Assembly: GCA_964196565.1 (NCBI GenBank)
Contig: CAXMUH010000001.1
Coordinates: 1 to 27,834, forward strand
Direction: 5' to 3'
Length of the DNA stretch: 27,834 nucleotides
From: 2-12-FULL-42-15 sp964196565
GTDB lineage: Bacteria; Pseudomonadota; Gammaproteobacteria; Coxiellales; Coxiellaceae
The translations under genes were made by a program, and so were the position numbers. The notes below the pieces were generated by a model. That model was not told the origin of the DNA. It did not search any database and saw only the letters and a list, made by a program, of their open reading frames with translations. Below are positions 1-6,666 of the stretch, piece by piece. Every line of letters starts with the position of its first letter. The first letter of the stretch is position 1.

Positions 1-228
1 GTGACGTTTGTCTGTTTGATATTCCACATGCGAGGTCGCAATGGTGATTCCACGCTCTCTTTCTTCTGGCGCGTTATCAATTTGGGCAAAATCACGGGTC
101 TCGCCGCCAAATTTCTCCGCTAAACATTTCGTCAAAGCCGCGGTCAAAGTGGTTTTACCATGATCGACGTGACCAATGGTTCCTACATTAAGATGCGGTT
201 TCTCGCGTACAAATTTTTCCTTTGACAT
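1..228 (-). CDS. tuf: Elongation factor Tu, N-terminal part (cut by window edge)
   Basis: Read on the minus strand from the ATG at 228, this gives the N-terminus of EF-Tu (MSKEKFVREKPHLNVGTIGH...), including the G1 P-loop GHVDHGKT, followed by the switch-I region with ERERGITI. EF-Tu is the GTPase that delivers aminoacyl-tRNA to the ribosome. Only the first 76 codons are inside the window. It lies 52 bp downstream of tRNA-Thr(GGT), in a tRNA-Tyr/Gly/Thr array as in the E. coli tufB operon, so this is the tufB-type copy. It is probably cotranscribed with the tRNAs. Confidence 0.98.
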   Translation of the reverse strand, partial: MSKEKFVREKPHLNVGTIGHVDHGKTTLTAALTKCLAEKFGGETRDFAQIDNAPEERERGITIATSHVEYQTDKRH

Positions 229-280
229 GAGTTTAAGACCTCCAAATTAATAAAAAAACAAATAAACAAAAACCCCATTA

Positions 281-355
281 TGGAGCCCACAATCGGAATT
301 GAACCGATGGCCTCTTCCTTACCAAGGAAGTGCTCTACCCCTGAGCTATGTGGGC
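281..355 (-). tRNA. tRNA-Thr(GGT)
   Basis: The reverse complement folds as a complete cloverleaf. The acceptor strands are GCCCACA and TGTGGGC. The anticodon loop TTGGTAA sits between CTTCC and GGAAG and gives anticodon GGT. The T loop is TTCAATT, and CCA is encoded. It is the last tRNA before tuf, corresponding to E. coli thrT. Confidence 0.97.
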
Positions 356-370
356 ACACAAACTTTTTAT

Positions 371-492
371 AAAACGCCCATCTATGGCTCATCTTGGGCG
401 AAAATGCTCGCTGCGCTGCTCATGTACTAACATGTACACTGCTGCTGCTCACTCACATTTTCGTCCAACCTGATCTCATAGCTGGACGTTTT
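371..492. repeat. Long imperfect inverted-repeat element, copy 1
   Basis: The arms 371-406 and 456-492 are inverted copies of each other with several mismatches; the best part is GGGCGAAAATG (396-406) against CATTTTCGTCC (456-466). Between them is a 23-nt core at 418-440 (starts GCTCATGTACTAACATG) that recurs exactly at 878-900. It fits a MITE-like or palindromic intergenic element between tRNA genes. The expressed RNA would form a long hairpin. No ORF is involved. Confidence 0.75.
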
Positions 493-500
493 CACCACAA

Positions 501-528
501 TGGCTCATCTTGAGCGAAAATGCTCACT
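501..528 (+). repeat. Partial direct repeat of the left arm of element copy 1
   Basis: 26 of 28 bases match 385-412 (TGGCTCATCTTG.GCGAAAA...). It stops before the core, so it is a truncated copy of the neighbouring element's left arm. Confidence 0.8.
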
Positions 529-540
529 AGCAAAGAGCTA

Positions 541-614
541 TGGAGCGGGTGGTGGGAATCGAACCCACACCATCAGCTTGGAAGGCTGAGGTTCTACCGT
601 TGAACTACACCCGC
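541..614 (-). tRNA. tRNA-Gly(TCC)
   Basis: The reverse complement begins GCGGGTGTAG and ends CACCCGCTCCA, with the 7-bp acceptor stem GCGGGTG/CACCCGC. The anticodon loop CTTCCAA between TCAGC and GCTGA gives TCC. The T loop is TTCGATT and CCA is encoded. It corresponds to glyT in the E. coli tufB operon. The gaps to its tRNA neighbours (about 105-185 bp) are longer than in E. coli; the 3'-side gap is filled by the repeat element. Confidence 0.97.
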
Positions 615-720
615 CTAAACGCTTGCTGCTTCCACCTTATATATTGGTGGCAGTAGACTGAAAACAATGAGCAACATATTTGCACAGTGTATTCAGTCTA
701 CTGCCCCCCAGTATTTAAAC

Positions 721-805
721 TGGTGGAGGGGGCAGGATTCGAACCTGCGAAGGCTGAGCCGTCAGATTTACAGTCTGATCCCTTTGACCGCTCGGGAACC
801 CCTCC
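721..805 (-). tRNA. tRNA-Tyr(GTA)
   Basis: The reverse complement starts GGAGGGGTTCCCGAGCGG and ends CCCCTCCACCA. The 85-nt length reflects a long variable arm, as in class II tRNA-Tyr. The anticodon loop CTGTAAA between TCAGA and TCTGA gives GTA. CCA is encoded. Its 5' terminal nine bases and upstream flank are duplicated at 981-1037. Confidence 0.97.
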
Positions 806-853
806 AAGTAAACTTTTTTATTCTTTCCTTGGCAAATCCACTGGTGGTCAATC
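797..853 (-). repeat. Direct repeat A: tRNA-Tyr 5' edge plus upstream flank
   Basis: This 57-bp segment matches 981-1037 at all but 3-4 positions. It includes the first nine bases of tRNA-Tyr (GGAGGGGTT) and 48 bp of leader. The matching copy is separated by about 127 bp that holds a second inverted-repeat element. Confidence 0.85.
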
Positions 854-855
854 TT

Positions 856-926
856 GAATGTAAAATCTCTTCAAAGTGCTCATGTACTAACATGTACACT
901 CCGCCCTTCTCATCGATTTTTCATTC
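856..926. repeat. Inverted-repeat element, copy 2
   Basis: The arms GAATGTAAAATC (856-867) and GATTTTTCATTC (915-926) flank the same 23-nt core as copy 1 (here 878-900, identical). The arms differ in sequence from copy 1 but are again mutually complementary, so the family keeps its core and its fold rather than its arms. Confidence 0.7.
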
Positions 927-980
927 AACCTTGCCTCACCACTGCATTTACGGAGAGTTTTAGGCATATTGCCTCTAAAC

Positions 981-1037
981 AACCCCTCCAAGTAAACTTT
1001 TTTATTCTTTCCTTGGCACACCCATTGGTGGTCAATC
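981..1037 (-). repeat. Direct repeat B: orphan tRNA-Tyr 5' edge
   Basis: Near-identical to 797-853. On the minus strand it ends in GGAGGGGTT, the first nine bases of tRNA-Tyr, with no tRNA body following. It could be the remnant of a second tRNA-Tyr or an insertion boundary. The rest of the gap to the next gene (1038-1144) shows nothing recognisable. Confidence 0.85.
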
Positions 1038-1144
1038 ATAATCCAAACGATCAGCCCAGCCGCAAAATAAGCAGGATATTTTGCGAAAGTCAACTCAAGA
1101 AGTCAACCGAAACTTGAAAAAACTTATCTTAAATCACCTACTTT

Positions 1145-1885
1145 CTAGCTGGATAACAAATCGCGAGACCACTTGTGCGCTTGAATACTGAATGATGAAC
1201 CATGTGCAGCGTATGCCGCAGAATAAGGTCCTTCTTCATATAAAACAGAGCCCAATGACCATTGCCGCGCTAGCTTAGCACTGTCGTTTACAGTTAACAA
1301 GCAGTCGTGACGCTGAGGTTGCAAACAAACGGTAAAGTTATTGAGTCCAAAAGATAAACCCTGACCTGTGGCTTTAATAAAGGCTTCTTTGCGAGTCCAA
1401 ATGCGATAAAAGACTAAAAATCGATCAGATTCCTGGCTCTGCATCAGCTGCTGGTATTCAATTGGGGCAAAAAAGCGTTGCGCCAATGCCCCAATCTCAA
1501 TCCCCGGCCGATGATGCTCGATATCGACACCAATAGGCCCCGCTCGAGTTAACCCAATCAACGCCCGCCCACGGGTATGAGATAAATTAAACTCAAGATC
1601 TGAATTTCCTTTAAGGTAAGGCTTGCCATGCTCACCAGCGCCAAACTCTAATGCCTCTGTCGGAACATCTTCATACGCGGATAGCAGCTGCCTAAGTGTG
1701 GCATGAGAAGCAATATACTGATCTCTGGCATGTGAAACCAAAAAGCGATCTGCTTGTTGTTGTTCTTTTTTATTGAGTAAACAATACCCTCGGTCAAGCT
1801 CTCGCTCTGACCAGTCAAGATCAACAGCCCAAAGGTGGATTTCATTGTGTGCTAAAACAAACTGCGATGCGATTGGCATTCTCAC
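1145..1885 (-). CDS. 4'-phosphopantetheinyl transferase, Sfp/AcpT type
   Basis: Transfers the phosphopantetheine arm of CoA to a serine of carrier proteins (ACP/PCP). The roughly 246-aa length and motif order fit the Sfp/Gsp/HetI group: GKPYL at residues 87-91, FNLSHT at 99-104, the Mg-binding GVDIE at 119-123, and WTRKEAFIKATGQGL at 163-177 with the second metal ligand and the KEA motif. The GTG at 1885 is the longest start. ATG at 1879, two codons in and preceded by GAGTGAGA, is an equally good start. No polyketide or peptide synthetase is in the window, so its target is elsewhere: fatty-acid ACP or a distant cluster. It stands first after the tRNA array, in an accessory block with all genes on the minus strand. 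Confidence 0.93.
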   Translation of the reverse strand: MRMPIASQFVLAHNEIHLWAVDLDWSERELDRGYCLLNKKEQQQADRFLVSHARDQYIASHATLRQLLSAYEDVPTEALEFGAGEHGKPYLKGNSDLEFNLSHTRGRALIGLTRAGPIGVDIEHHRPGIEIGALAQRFFAPIEYQQLMQSQESDRFLVFYRIWTRKEAFIKATGQGLSFGLNNFTVCLQPQRHDCLLTVNDSAKLARQWSLGSVLYEEGPYSAAYAAHGSSFSIQAHKWSRDLLSS

Positions 1886-1909
1886 TCATATCAATGGGTT
1901 GAATTAAAC

Positions 1910-2146
1910 TTAAGTGCGATCACTGTCATCTGGCGCCTTGGTCGTCTTCGGTTTTTTTACAGGTGTTGTTTTTACCTTAGCTTGATCGCCTGTTTTGCCA
2001 TCCTTAACTTTGGTCGCGGCATTAGCAATTGCATTGCCACCTGCAGATAAATCCTTCCCAAAACCGTGAATGGTATTACATCCGGCCAAAGCTGAAACAA
2101 CAACCAAAAAACCAGGTATTACCAACAGTCTCATAATTAATCTCAT
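1910..2146 (-). CDS. Entericidin-like small lipoprotein
   Basis: A 78-aa protein. A hydrophobic signal peptide ends in lipobox LAGC, followed by NTIHGFGKDLSAGGNAIANA, the typical core of the entericidin A/B family (cell-envelope lipoproteins linked to stress and programmed lysis). A Lys/Thr/Pro-rich tail (TTPVKKPKTTKAP) extends beyond the usual family length. I place the start at ATG 2146 because AGAGG lies seven bases upstream. An in-frame ATG at 2167 and another at 2152 would add 7 or 2 residues. No second entericidin (antidote/toxin pair) is adjacent. Confidence 0.85.
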   Translation of the reverse strand: MRLIMRLLVIPGFLVVVSALAGCNTIHGFGKDLSAGGNAIANAATKVKDGKTGDQAKVKTTPVKKPKTTKAPDDSDRT

Positions 2147-2262
2147 TATCATACCTCTCACTCTCATACATAATTAAGCAATTATAACGACTCGTGTACG
2201 AAAAAGCGAAAAACGAGGGCCCAATAAGGGGCTGTTTATAACCAGGTAATTCTTAAAGAGTT

Positions 2263-2712
2263 TTATTGATTGCGTGGGCAGGAGAAATTTTTCTTCATCC
2301 CCAAATACACCATAAGAGATGCTTTTTTAGGTAAGTATTTCGGATTTTGCTGACCAAACACGACGATTTTCTGAATAATCTGACCAAGTTTCATCGCTTG
2401 CGGTATACAAAAAAGTTTATGCTTATTAAGCAGAGTGACAAACTCACTTTCAGTTGCTTTATCATGATAGCCTTGATCACGCGTTGCTCGAAACACATTA
2501 AAAAACAAATTGGAATCCAAAATACCCTGCATATACCCCACACACCACGCAGTATGAGTTTTGTCGGACTTCTTATTCTCAGAAAGATTAACCACCTCTT
2601 TGCAACGGTCTACAAACTCTTTACCCAATGGATGATAAGTATTAGACAAGGCTGTTAGACTAAAGCCCGCCAGCAGAATGGGTATGCCTAGAACTATTTT
2701 TTTACTAACCAT
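2263..2712 (-). CDS. Secreted Rap1a/Tai-like protein
   Basis: A 149-aa protein with an N-terminal signal peptide (MVSKKIVLGIPILLAGFSLT) and four cysteines in the mature part: DRCKEV, WCVGYMQG, FCIPQ and FSCP. WCVGYMQGILDS and the FCIP...LG...VVFGQQNPKYLPKKASLMV segment fit the Rap1a/Tai family, periplasmic disulfide-stabilised proteins. In Serratia, Rap1a protects against the type VI amidase Ssp1. No cognate amidase is nearby, and many family members stand alone, so an immunity role is not established here. The ATG at 2712 lies at the edge of an AT-rich promoter-like gap (2713-2793) behind the decarboxylase gene. Confidence 0.72.
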   Translation of the reverse strand: MVSKKIVLGIPILLAGFSLTALSNTYHPLGKEFVDRCKEVVNLSENKKSDKTHTAWCVGYMQGILDSNLFFNVFRATRDQGYHDKATESEFVTLLNKHKLFCIPQAMKLGQIIQKIVVFGQQNPKYLPKKASLMVYLGMKKNFSCPRNQ

Positions 2713-2793
2713 TGATGCATATCCTTCATATACCTGTATAAATAAAGTATAGGTTAATATTTTATGGTTGTAGAAGTTATTTTCTGTTTTAAT

Positions 2794-4002
2794 TCAACTT
2801 GTTACATCTGCAGCAGCAGAAAGCTTGAAATGGCGACTCTGAGCCTTGCTAAAATAAGCTTTTACCTCACCGATAAAGGCACGCATCTCGGACTCATCAA
2901 AGCCATTACGAATCACAATCCTTGCTACACTTTGCTGATTACTTGGAAGCTGATAGACGGGGATATACCAATCTTTTTGTTTTAAATAATTCGACAAGGC
3001 AGCAATGCTACCATCATTTGTATTAAACACGACGCCCGGTAAAGACGGTGTATTCTCAGGCATTAAATTATTAATTTCTGGCATTTCAATTAAAGCTTCA
3101 CGTAAAAAAGCAGACAGCTCATATAATTCTTGGACTATTTTTTGATAACCGCTAATGCCTAAGGTTTGAAAATGATAGTATTGCGTCATCAAATGCGCGG
3201 CGCTGTGAGAAAATTGAATTGAAATTCTGTTTGCAGACTCACCTAAATAATCACTACAATGTGTTAATTGCGGCAGGCAAGACGTTGATCGCATAAACAG
3301 CCAGCCTAAACTTGGGTAAACCAAGCCGTATTTATGGCTAGAAACATTAATTGAAAATACATGTGACAACTGAAAATCCCAGCGTAACGAGGGGTACTGA
3401 AAGGGAGCAACAAATCCACCACTGGCTGCATCAACATGCATTGGAATAAAGTGTTTTGTTTTTTGATAATATTGTTCCAACAAAGTATTTAATTTCTCAA
3501 TATCATCAAATAATAACGTCGTGGTTGCGCCTATTACACAACCGACGCCAACGGTATTCTCATCAATATAATTTAAGACGTTACGTGGATTATTTCCTTT
3601 GACCACACGTAACTGAATACCCAAAAAATCAGCGGCTTTTAACCACGAGACATGTCGATTTTCACCAATAATAAAATTGTATTTATTGGAATTTTTTGTG
3701 TTACGCTGTTTTAATGCGAGCAAAGCCAACAAGATCGCCTCTGAAGAACCGGAAGTCGTCACATAATTAAAATCAGTAAGATTTTTGGCATGAAATAAAT
3801 TCAACATAAATTCGGCACACGTTTGCTTTATGTGCTTTAACTCTGAATACACATATTCATCTACACCATTGATTGAACTGTAATGATTGAAAATGTTTTC
3901 TGCTTCTGCATTCATACAATGTGTATTAAACGTGCCTAAATTTCTGTGCGCACGCTTTTTGAAATCAAATTTAGCCACTATTTTTTTGTAATTTTCTGTC
4001 AC
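2794..4002 (-). CDS. PLP-dependent decarboxylase, glutamate-decarboxylase-like (short form)
   Basis: A 402-aa group II decarboxylase related to GadB. Visible landmarks are NLGTFNTHCMNAEAE (21-35, compare NLATFVTTWMEPEA in GAD), TSGSSEA (83-89, phosphate binding), VDAASGG (190-196, with the Asp pairing the PLP ring nitrogen) and INVSSHKYG (218-226) with Lys224 as the Schiff-base lysine. FSHSAAH replaces the family's FSRPAGQ. It is about 60 residues shorter than typical GAD (about 466 aa), lacking part of the N-terminal oligomerisation segment and the C-terminal tail that closes the E. coli active site. The substrate cannot be read: glutamate is the default, aspartate or another acid is possible. 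It begins 11 bp after the ATP-grasp gene, so the two form an operon. Confidence 0.85.
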   Translation of the reverse strand: MTENYKKIVAKFDFKKRAHRNLGTFNTHCMNAEAENIFNHYSSINGVDEYVYSELKHIKQTCAEFMLNLFHAKNLTDFNYVTTSGSSEAILLALLALKQRNTKNSNKYNFIIGENRHVSWLKAADFLGIQLRVVKGNNPRNVLNYIDENTVGVGCVIGATTTLLFDDIEKLNTLLEQYYQKTKHFIPMHVDAASGGFVAPFQYPSLRWDFQLSHVFSINVSSHKYGLVYPSLGWLFMRSTSCLPQLTHCSDYLGESANRISIQFSHSAAHLMTQYYHFQTLGISGYQKIVQELYELSAFLREALIEMPEINNLMPENTPSLPGVVFNTNDGSIAALSNYLKQKDWYIPVYQLPSNQQSVARIVIRNGFDESEMRAFIGEVKAYFSKAQSRHFKLSAAADVTS

Positions 4003-4013
4003 TTGAATAACAC

Positions 4014-5102
4014 TCAGCTCAACGCACTTAACGCTTCTTTAAGCACCAATATAACCAGAACAACCCCACCCGCCTTTATATAAATATGTTTATTAAAGTT
4101 GGATACTTTTAAATAATGTTTGAAGCAAGCAAACCAGTTTTTTTGAATTAGCTTCTCAACAATTATTTCACTGACCTTAATCGGCTTACCACTCATCGGA
4201 TGTTCATGTATATTAATGTCAGGGTTGTGATTACCTTCAATAATAACCCCCTTTGATTTATCGAATGGGATATTAATGTCTTCACAAAGCACATCAAAAC
4301 CAACCAGATCAAGCGACAAGATCTTAGCCGCGCGCACGAGTAATTCACGGTTTTCAGTACATATTTGATAACCCCAAGAGTGCATAGCGCCTCCACAAGT
4401 GGAATTGCATTTGTAACAAAGTATAATGCGCTTATTTTTTTTGGGTATAGATTCAAGCGACAGGTTCATTTCATTTAATTTAATGGCAATCTCTGGGTCA
4501 TCAGGGTCTATTATTCCTAGGGCGACCTTATCTTTAATGCTTTCTCTTTTTTTATTAGTGATATCAATCAATTCTGCAATGGTGTGTTCACCATCACAAA
4601 CTATATTTGCTGGAATGCGCTCAACCACACCGATCACATCTCCAAAAAAAACCAAAACTCGAAACGATTTTAATCCGCGGTGAAATTCTTCAACCGACAT
4701 GCAGGAATATTTTATGAAACCTAGTTTAAGAAATTTTAACAGCGTCGGTTCATCTTTAATATTACAGATGACATCTTTGCCACAGGACGTGCCTACCGTT
4801 GGTTTAACGACTAACGGAAACTTCAAATCTTCTAGAGAATAATCACCGTTTTCAAATGCGCGCTCGGTAATGCCAACAGCCTTGGGTACGGGAAATTTCT
4901 CACTCGCAAGAATCTTATTAAAACAGTATTTATTATCGGTGACACCGATAGCGGAAGTATTATTGAATGGCGTGTCTCCACCACGGAAATAATACCGGTT
5001 GTTACTCACTTTCACCTCTATACCTGAGATATAGGACAATTCGCGACAGTCGAGCCCGAGCTTTTGTGCAGCTTGTTGATATAGATGGATATTTTTAATC
5101 AT
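4014..5102 (-). CDS. ATP-grasp amino-acid ligase, cyanophycin-synthetase/GshF-like
   Basis: A 362-aa protein. Residues about 1-55 look like a pre-ATP-grasp lid, and TSAIGVTDNK (49-58) is the region that precedes the domain in CphA and GshF. PLVVKP (96-101) holds the ATP-binding lysine. ERIPANIVCDGEHTIAELID (161-180) is a close match to the CphA/GshF motif (RVPA.V.GDG..T..EL). CNSTCGGA (232-239) resembles N.STGG. VIIEGNHNP (286-294) is the Mg/ATP-binding end. CphA's C-terminal Mur-ligase domain and GshF's N-terminal glutamate-cysteine ligase are absent. A hydrophobic segment (about 343-359) near the C-terminus could anchor it to the membrane. Substrates are unknown; these relatives form amide bonds on carboxylates. 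It is the first gene of a two-gene unit with the decarboxylase. Confidence 0.82.
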   Translation of the reverse strand: MIKNIHLYQQAAQKLGLDCRELSYISGIEVKVSNNRYYFRGGDTPFNNTSAIGVTDNKYCFNKILASEKFPVPKAVGITERAFENGDYSLEDLKFPLVVKPTVGTSCGKDVICNIKDEPTLLKFLKLGFIKYSCMSVEEFHRGLKSFRVLVFFGDVIGVVERIPANIVCDGEHTIAELIDITNKKRESIKDKVALGIIDPDDPEIAIKLNEMNLSLESIPKKNKRIILCYKCNSTCGGAMHSWGYQICTENRELLVRAAKILSLDLVGFDVLCEDINIPFDKSKGVIIEGNHNPDINIHEHPMSGKPIKVSEIIVEKLIQKNWFACFKHYLKVSNFNKHIYIKAGGVVLVILVLKEALSALS

Positions 5103-5228
5103 ACTTATTCTTACTAGCTTTTGGCTTGTGTAAGCTAATGGTACGACATAAACCTTAAGGAAACATTAAGGGAGGGGCGTAGTTTTGAGGCACCCTAAAG
5201 TGGGAAAGACCCAAAGTGATTTTGGGAG

Positions 5229-5254
5229 AATGGAGCTGGCGAGAGGATTCGAAC
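5229..5254 (-). repeat. Orphan 3' end of tRNA-Thr(TGT), attachment-site-like
   Basis: 26 bases identical to 5512-5537: the last 24 bases of tRNA-Thr(TGT) (T-loop side, 3' acceptor strand and CCA) plus two beyond. The copy is in the same orientation and lies 283 bp downstream of the intact gene. No tRNA body precedes it. This is the arrangement left by integration into a tRNA 3' end, but no integrase is present. Confidence 0.85.
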
Positions 5255-5347
5255 TTAAGCCCACCATCGAGCTTATTTATAAAGGTAATTTAGATCAGCA
5301 TCGGCCATCCATAGCCTAATTTTTATGCTTTTACTAACCGCACCACT

Positions 5348-5366
5348 GCCCGCCATCCTGGCGGGC
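5348..5366. repeat. Hairpin with 8-bp GC stem
   Basis: GCCCGCCA (5348-5355) and TGGCGGGC (5359-5366) are perfect inverted repeats around TCC. It lies downstream of tRNA-Thr(TGT) (minus strand) and could stop its transcription, although no T-run follows. Confidence 0.75.
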
Positions 5367-5374
5367 GTTCGCCG

Positions 5375-5396
5375 AACGCAAAGTATACTTTGCGTT
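5375..5396. repeat. 22-bp perfect palindrome
   Basis: AACGCAAAGTA followed directly by its reverse complement TACTTTGCGTT. It is the second of three inverted repeats in 100 bp between the orphan tRNA end and the intact tRNA. Confidence 0.85.
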
Positions 5397-5426
5397 TCTC
5401 GGCTCACCCTGCAGATTACATTGAGA

Positions 5427-5449
5427 TATTTCTCGCTTTGCGAGAAATA
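5427..5449. repeat. Hairpin with 10-bp stem
   Basis: TATTTCTCGC and GCGAGAAATA form a perfect stem around a TTT loop, 65 bp from the tRNA-Thr 3' end. It is a candidate processing or termination hairpin for the tRNA transcript. Confidence 0.8.
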
Positions 5450-5513
5450 CTGTTGTTGAAAGATTTGAAATCAGTGACGCACTGCCGCATGTAGATACGT
5501 GATTTTAGAGAAA

Positions 5514-5589
5514 TGGAGCTGGCGAGAGGATTCGAACCACCGACCTGCTGATTACAAATCAGCTGCTCTACCAACTGAGCTACGCCAGC
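5514..5589 (-). tRNA. tRNA-Thr(TGT)
   Basis: The reverse complement GCTGGCGTAGCTCAG...CGCCAGCTCCA folds as a complete tRNA. The acceptor strands are GCTGGCG and CGCCAGC. The anticodon loop TTTGTAA between GCTGA and TCAGC gives TGT. CCA is encoded. In E. coli the matching gene (thrU) is immediately upstream of tRNA-Tyr. Here 4.7 kb of other genes separate them on the same strand. Confidence 0.96.
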
Positions 5590-5736
5590 ATATTGTGTTT
5601 TTTGTCTAGCATCGCGGGTTATCCCCCCGGCCGGCAAGCCGTCCGGGCTACGCTACGCCAGCATATTGTGTTTTTTGTCTAGCATTGCGGGTCATCTCCC
5701 CGGCCGGCAAGCCGTCCGGGCTACGCTACACTAGCA
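5581..5736. repeat. 73-bp tandem repeat over the tRNA-Thr 5' end and leader
   Basis: Units start at 5581 and 5654, with a partial third at 5727; the spacing is exactly 73 bp each time. Each unit begins with the tRNA-Thr 5' edge (TACGCCAGC on the plus strand) and then the leader, including a GC-rich hairpin (minus strand CCCGG.CGG-CTTG-CCG.CCGGG). The first two units differ at only a few positions and the third decays after about ten bases. The remaining 5737-5894 shows no gene. Confidence 0.9.
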
Positions 5737-5894
5737 ACCTGGTGATTCTAGCAAACGGTCAGTGAAAAGCAAGCAAAGCAAGCTTTGTTCAAATTCTGCC
5801 GAAGTAGCTTCCTCCAAGGCGGCGCTCTTAATATTTTAACTGACTGAATAATAACGAGAAAAAAATTCTTATTCTCCTTGAAGCAATAAAATAT

Positions 5895-6539
5895 TTAGGG
5901 GTTGTTTTGTAAGCCTGGTAACATCGGCACGAAGGCGACGGAATCAAGGCTTTCGACGCTGTAGTCTTGTTGGTTGCGCTCGATGACTTGCAGCTCTTGC
6001 CAGCCACCCTGCGCTCCAACGGGGATAATCATCCGGCCGCCATTGCGGTCTAGCTGTAATAATAGCTGTTGCGGAACATCAGCCACTGCTGCCGTAACAA
6101 TGATCGCCTCAAAAGGCGAATGCTCAGTCCACCCCATATGACCATCACCATAAAGCGTATGGATATTGCCTAACTTTAGCTGAGTAAATAATTGTGATGC
6201 CTCATCATACAAAGTTTTAATGCGTTCAACGCTATAAACATCATCGGCCAAATGAGAAAGCACAGCAGCTTGGTATCCCGAACCGGTACCAATTTCTAAA
6301 ACATTTTTTAATCTTTTTTTCCCGTTTAATACTAATTCTGTCATCCGAGCAACAACAAATGGCTGCGAGATAGTTTGACCACACTTAATCGGCAGAGCTT
6401 CATCGGCATAAGCATATGAACGCAAATCTTCTCGCATAAATGCTTGACGTGAAACCGCAGCAATTGCTTTTAAGACATTATCGTCCTTAATACCTTCGGT
6501 TTTTAATAGCTCTGCAAGTTGTTTATCGTTACTAGTCAT
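5895..6539 (-). CDS. pcm: Protein-L-isoaspartate O-methyltransferase
   Basis: A 214-aa SAM-dependent enzyme that methylates isoaspartyl residues in damaged proteins. Visible are ISQPFVVA (57-64, substrate-side loop), the SAM-binding LEIGTGSGYQAA (81-92), and the later strands IIVTAA and GGRMIIPVG typical of PCMT. The length matches E. coli Pcm (208 aa). The frequent neighbours surE, nlpD and rpoS are absent. The gene ends before a gene-poor 160-bp stretch and the tRNA-Thr leader repeats. Confidence 0.95.
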   Translation of the reverse strand: MTSNDKQLAELLKTEGIKDDNVLKAIAAVSRQAFMREDLRSYAYADEALPIKCGQTISQPFVVARMTELVLNGKKRLKNVLEIGTGSGYQAAVLSHLADDVYSVERIKTLYDEASQLFTQLKLGNIHTLYGDGHMGWTEHSPFEAIIVTAAVADVPQQLLLQLDRNGGRMIIPVGAQGGWQELQVIERNQQDYSVESLDSVAFVPMLPGLQNNP

Positions 6540-6577
6540 AGCCTAACCATAGTAGTTACAGAGTTTATTATATCACG

Positions 6578-6607
6578 CACATGACTGTTAGGCCTAACAG
6601 TCATGTG
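6578..6607. repeat. 30-bp perfect palindrome
   Basis: CACATGACTGTTAGG (6578-6592) followed by its exact reverse complement. It lies in the pcm-gltX gap and is the first of four inverted repeats in 180 bp. Downstream of gltX and upstream of pcm, it could be a terminator stem or an operator. Confidence 0.9.
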
Positions 6608-6629
6608 GCCGACCCTGGGGGTTCTTAGG

Positions 6630-6657
6630 GGGTTTTGGGCGCTTGCGCTCAAAACCC
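6630..6657. repeat. GC-rich hairpin in the pcm-gltX gap
   Basis: GGGTTTTG (6630-6637) pairs with CAAAACCC (6650-6657), with an inner GCGC-TT-GCGC stem. It is a candidate end-of-transcript structure for gltX, reading on the minus strand. Confidence 0.75.
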
Positions 6658-6666
6658 ACTAAGTTT

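Noticed and set aside
183..392. 69-aa frame on the minus strand over tRNA-Thr(GGT)
   Set aside because: It is a translation of the tRNA and the start of tuf in another frame.
667..1117. Open frames across tRNA-Tyr and its flank, on both strands
   Set aside because: They translate a tRNA gene and the direct/inverted repeats, and share duplicated peptides only because the DNA is duplicated.
2263..2712. Rap1a-like protein paired with a neighbouring toxin as a type VI effector-immunity pair
   Set aside because: No amidase or other toxin gene lies next to it. The neighbours are a lipoprotein and a decarboxylase.
5416..5637. 73-aa frame on the minus strand over tRNA-Thr(TGT)
   Set aside because: It is a translation of the tRNA gene (GVAQLVEQLICNQQVGGSNPLA is a typical tRNA artefact).
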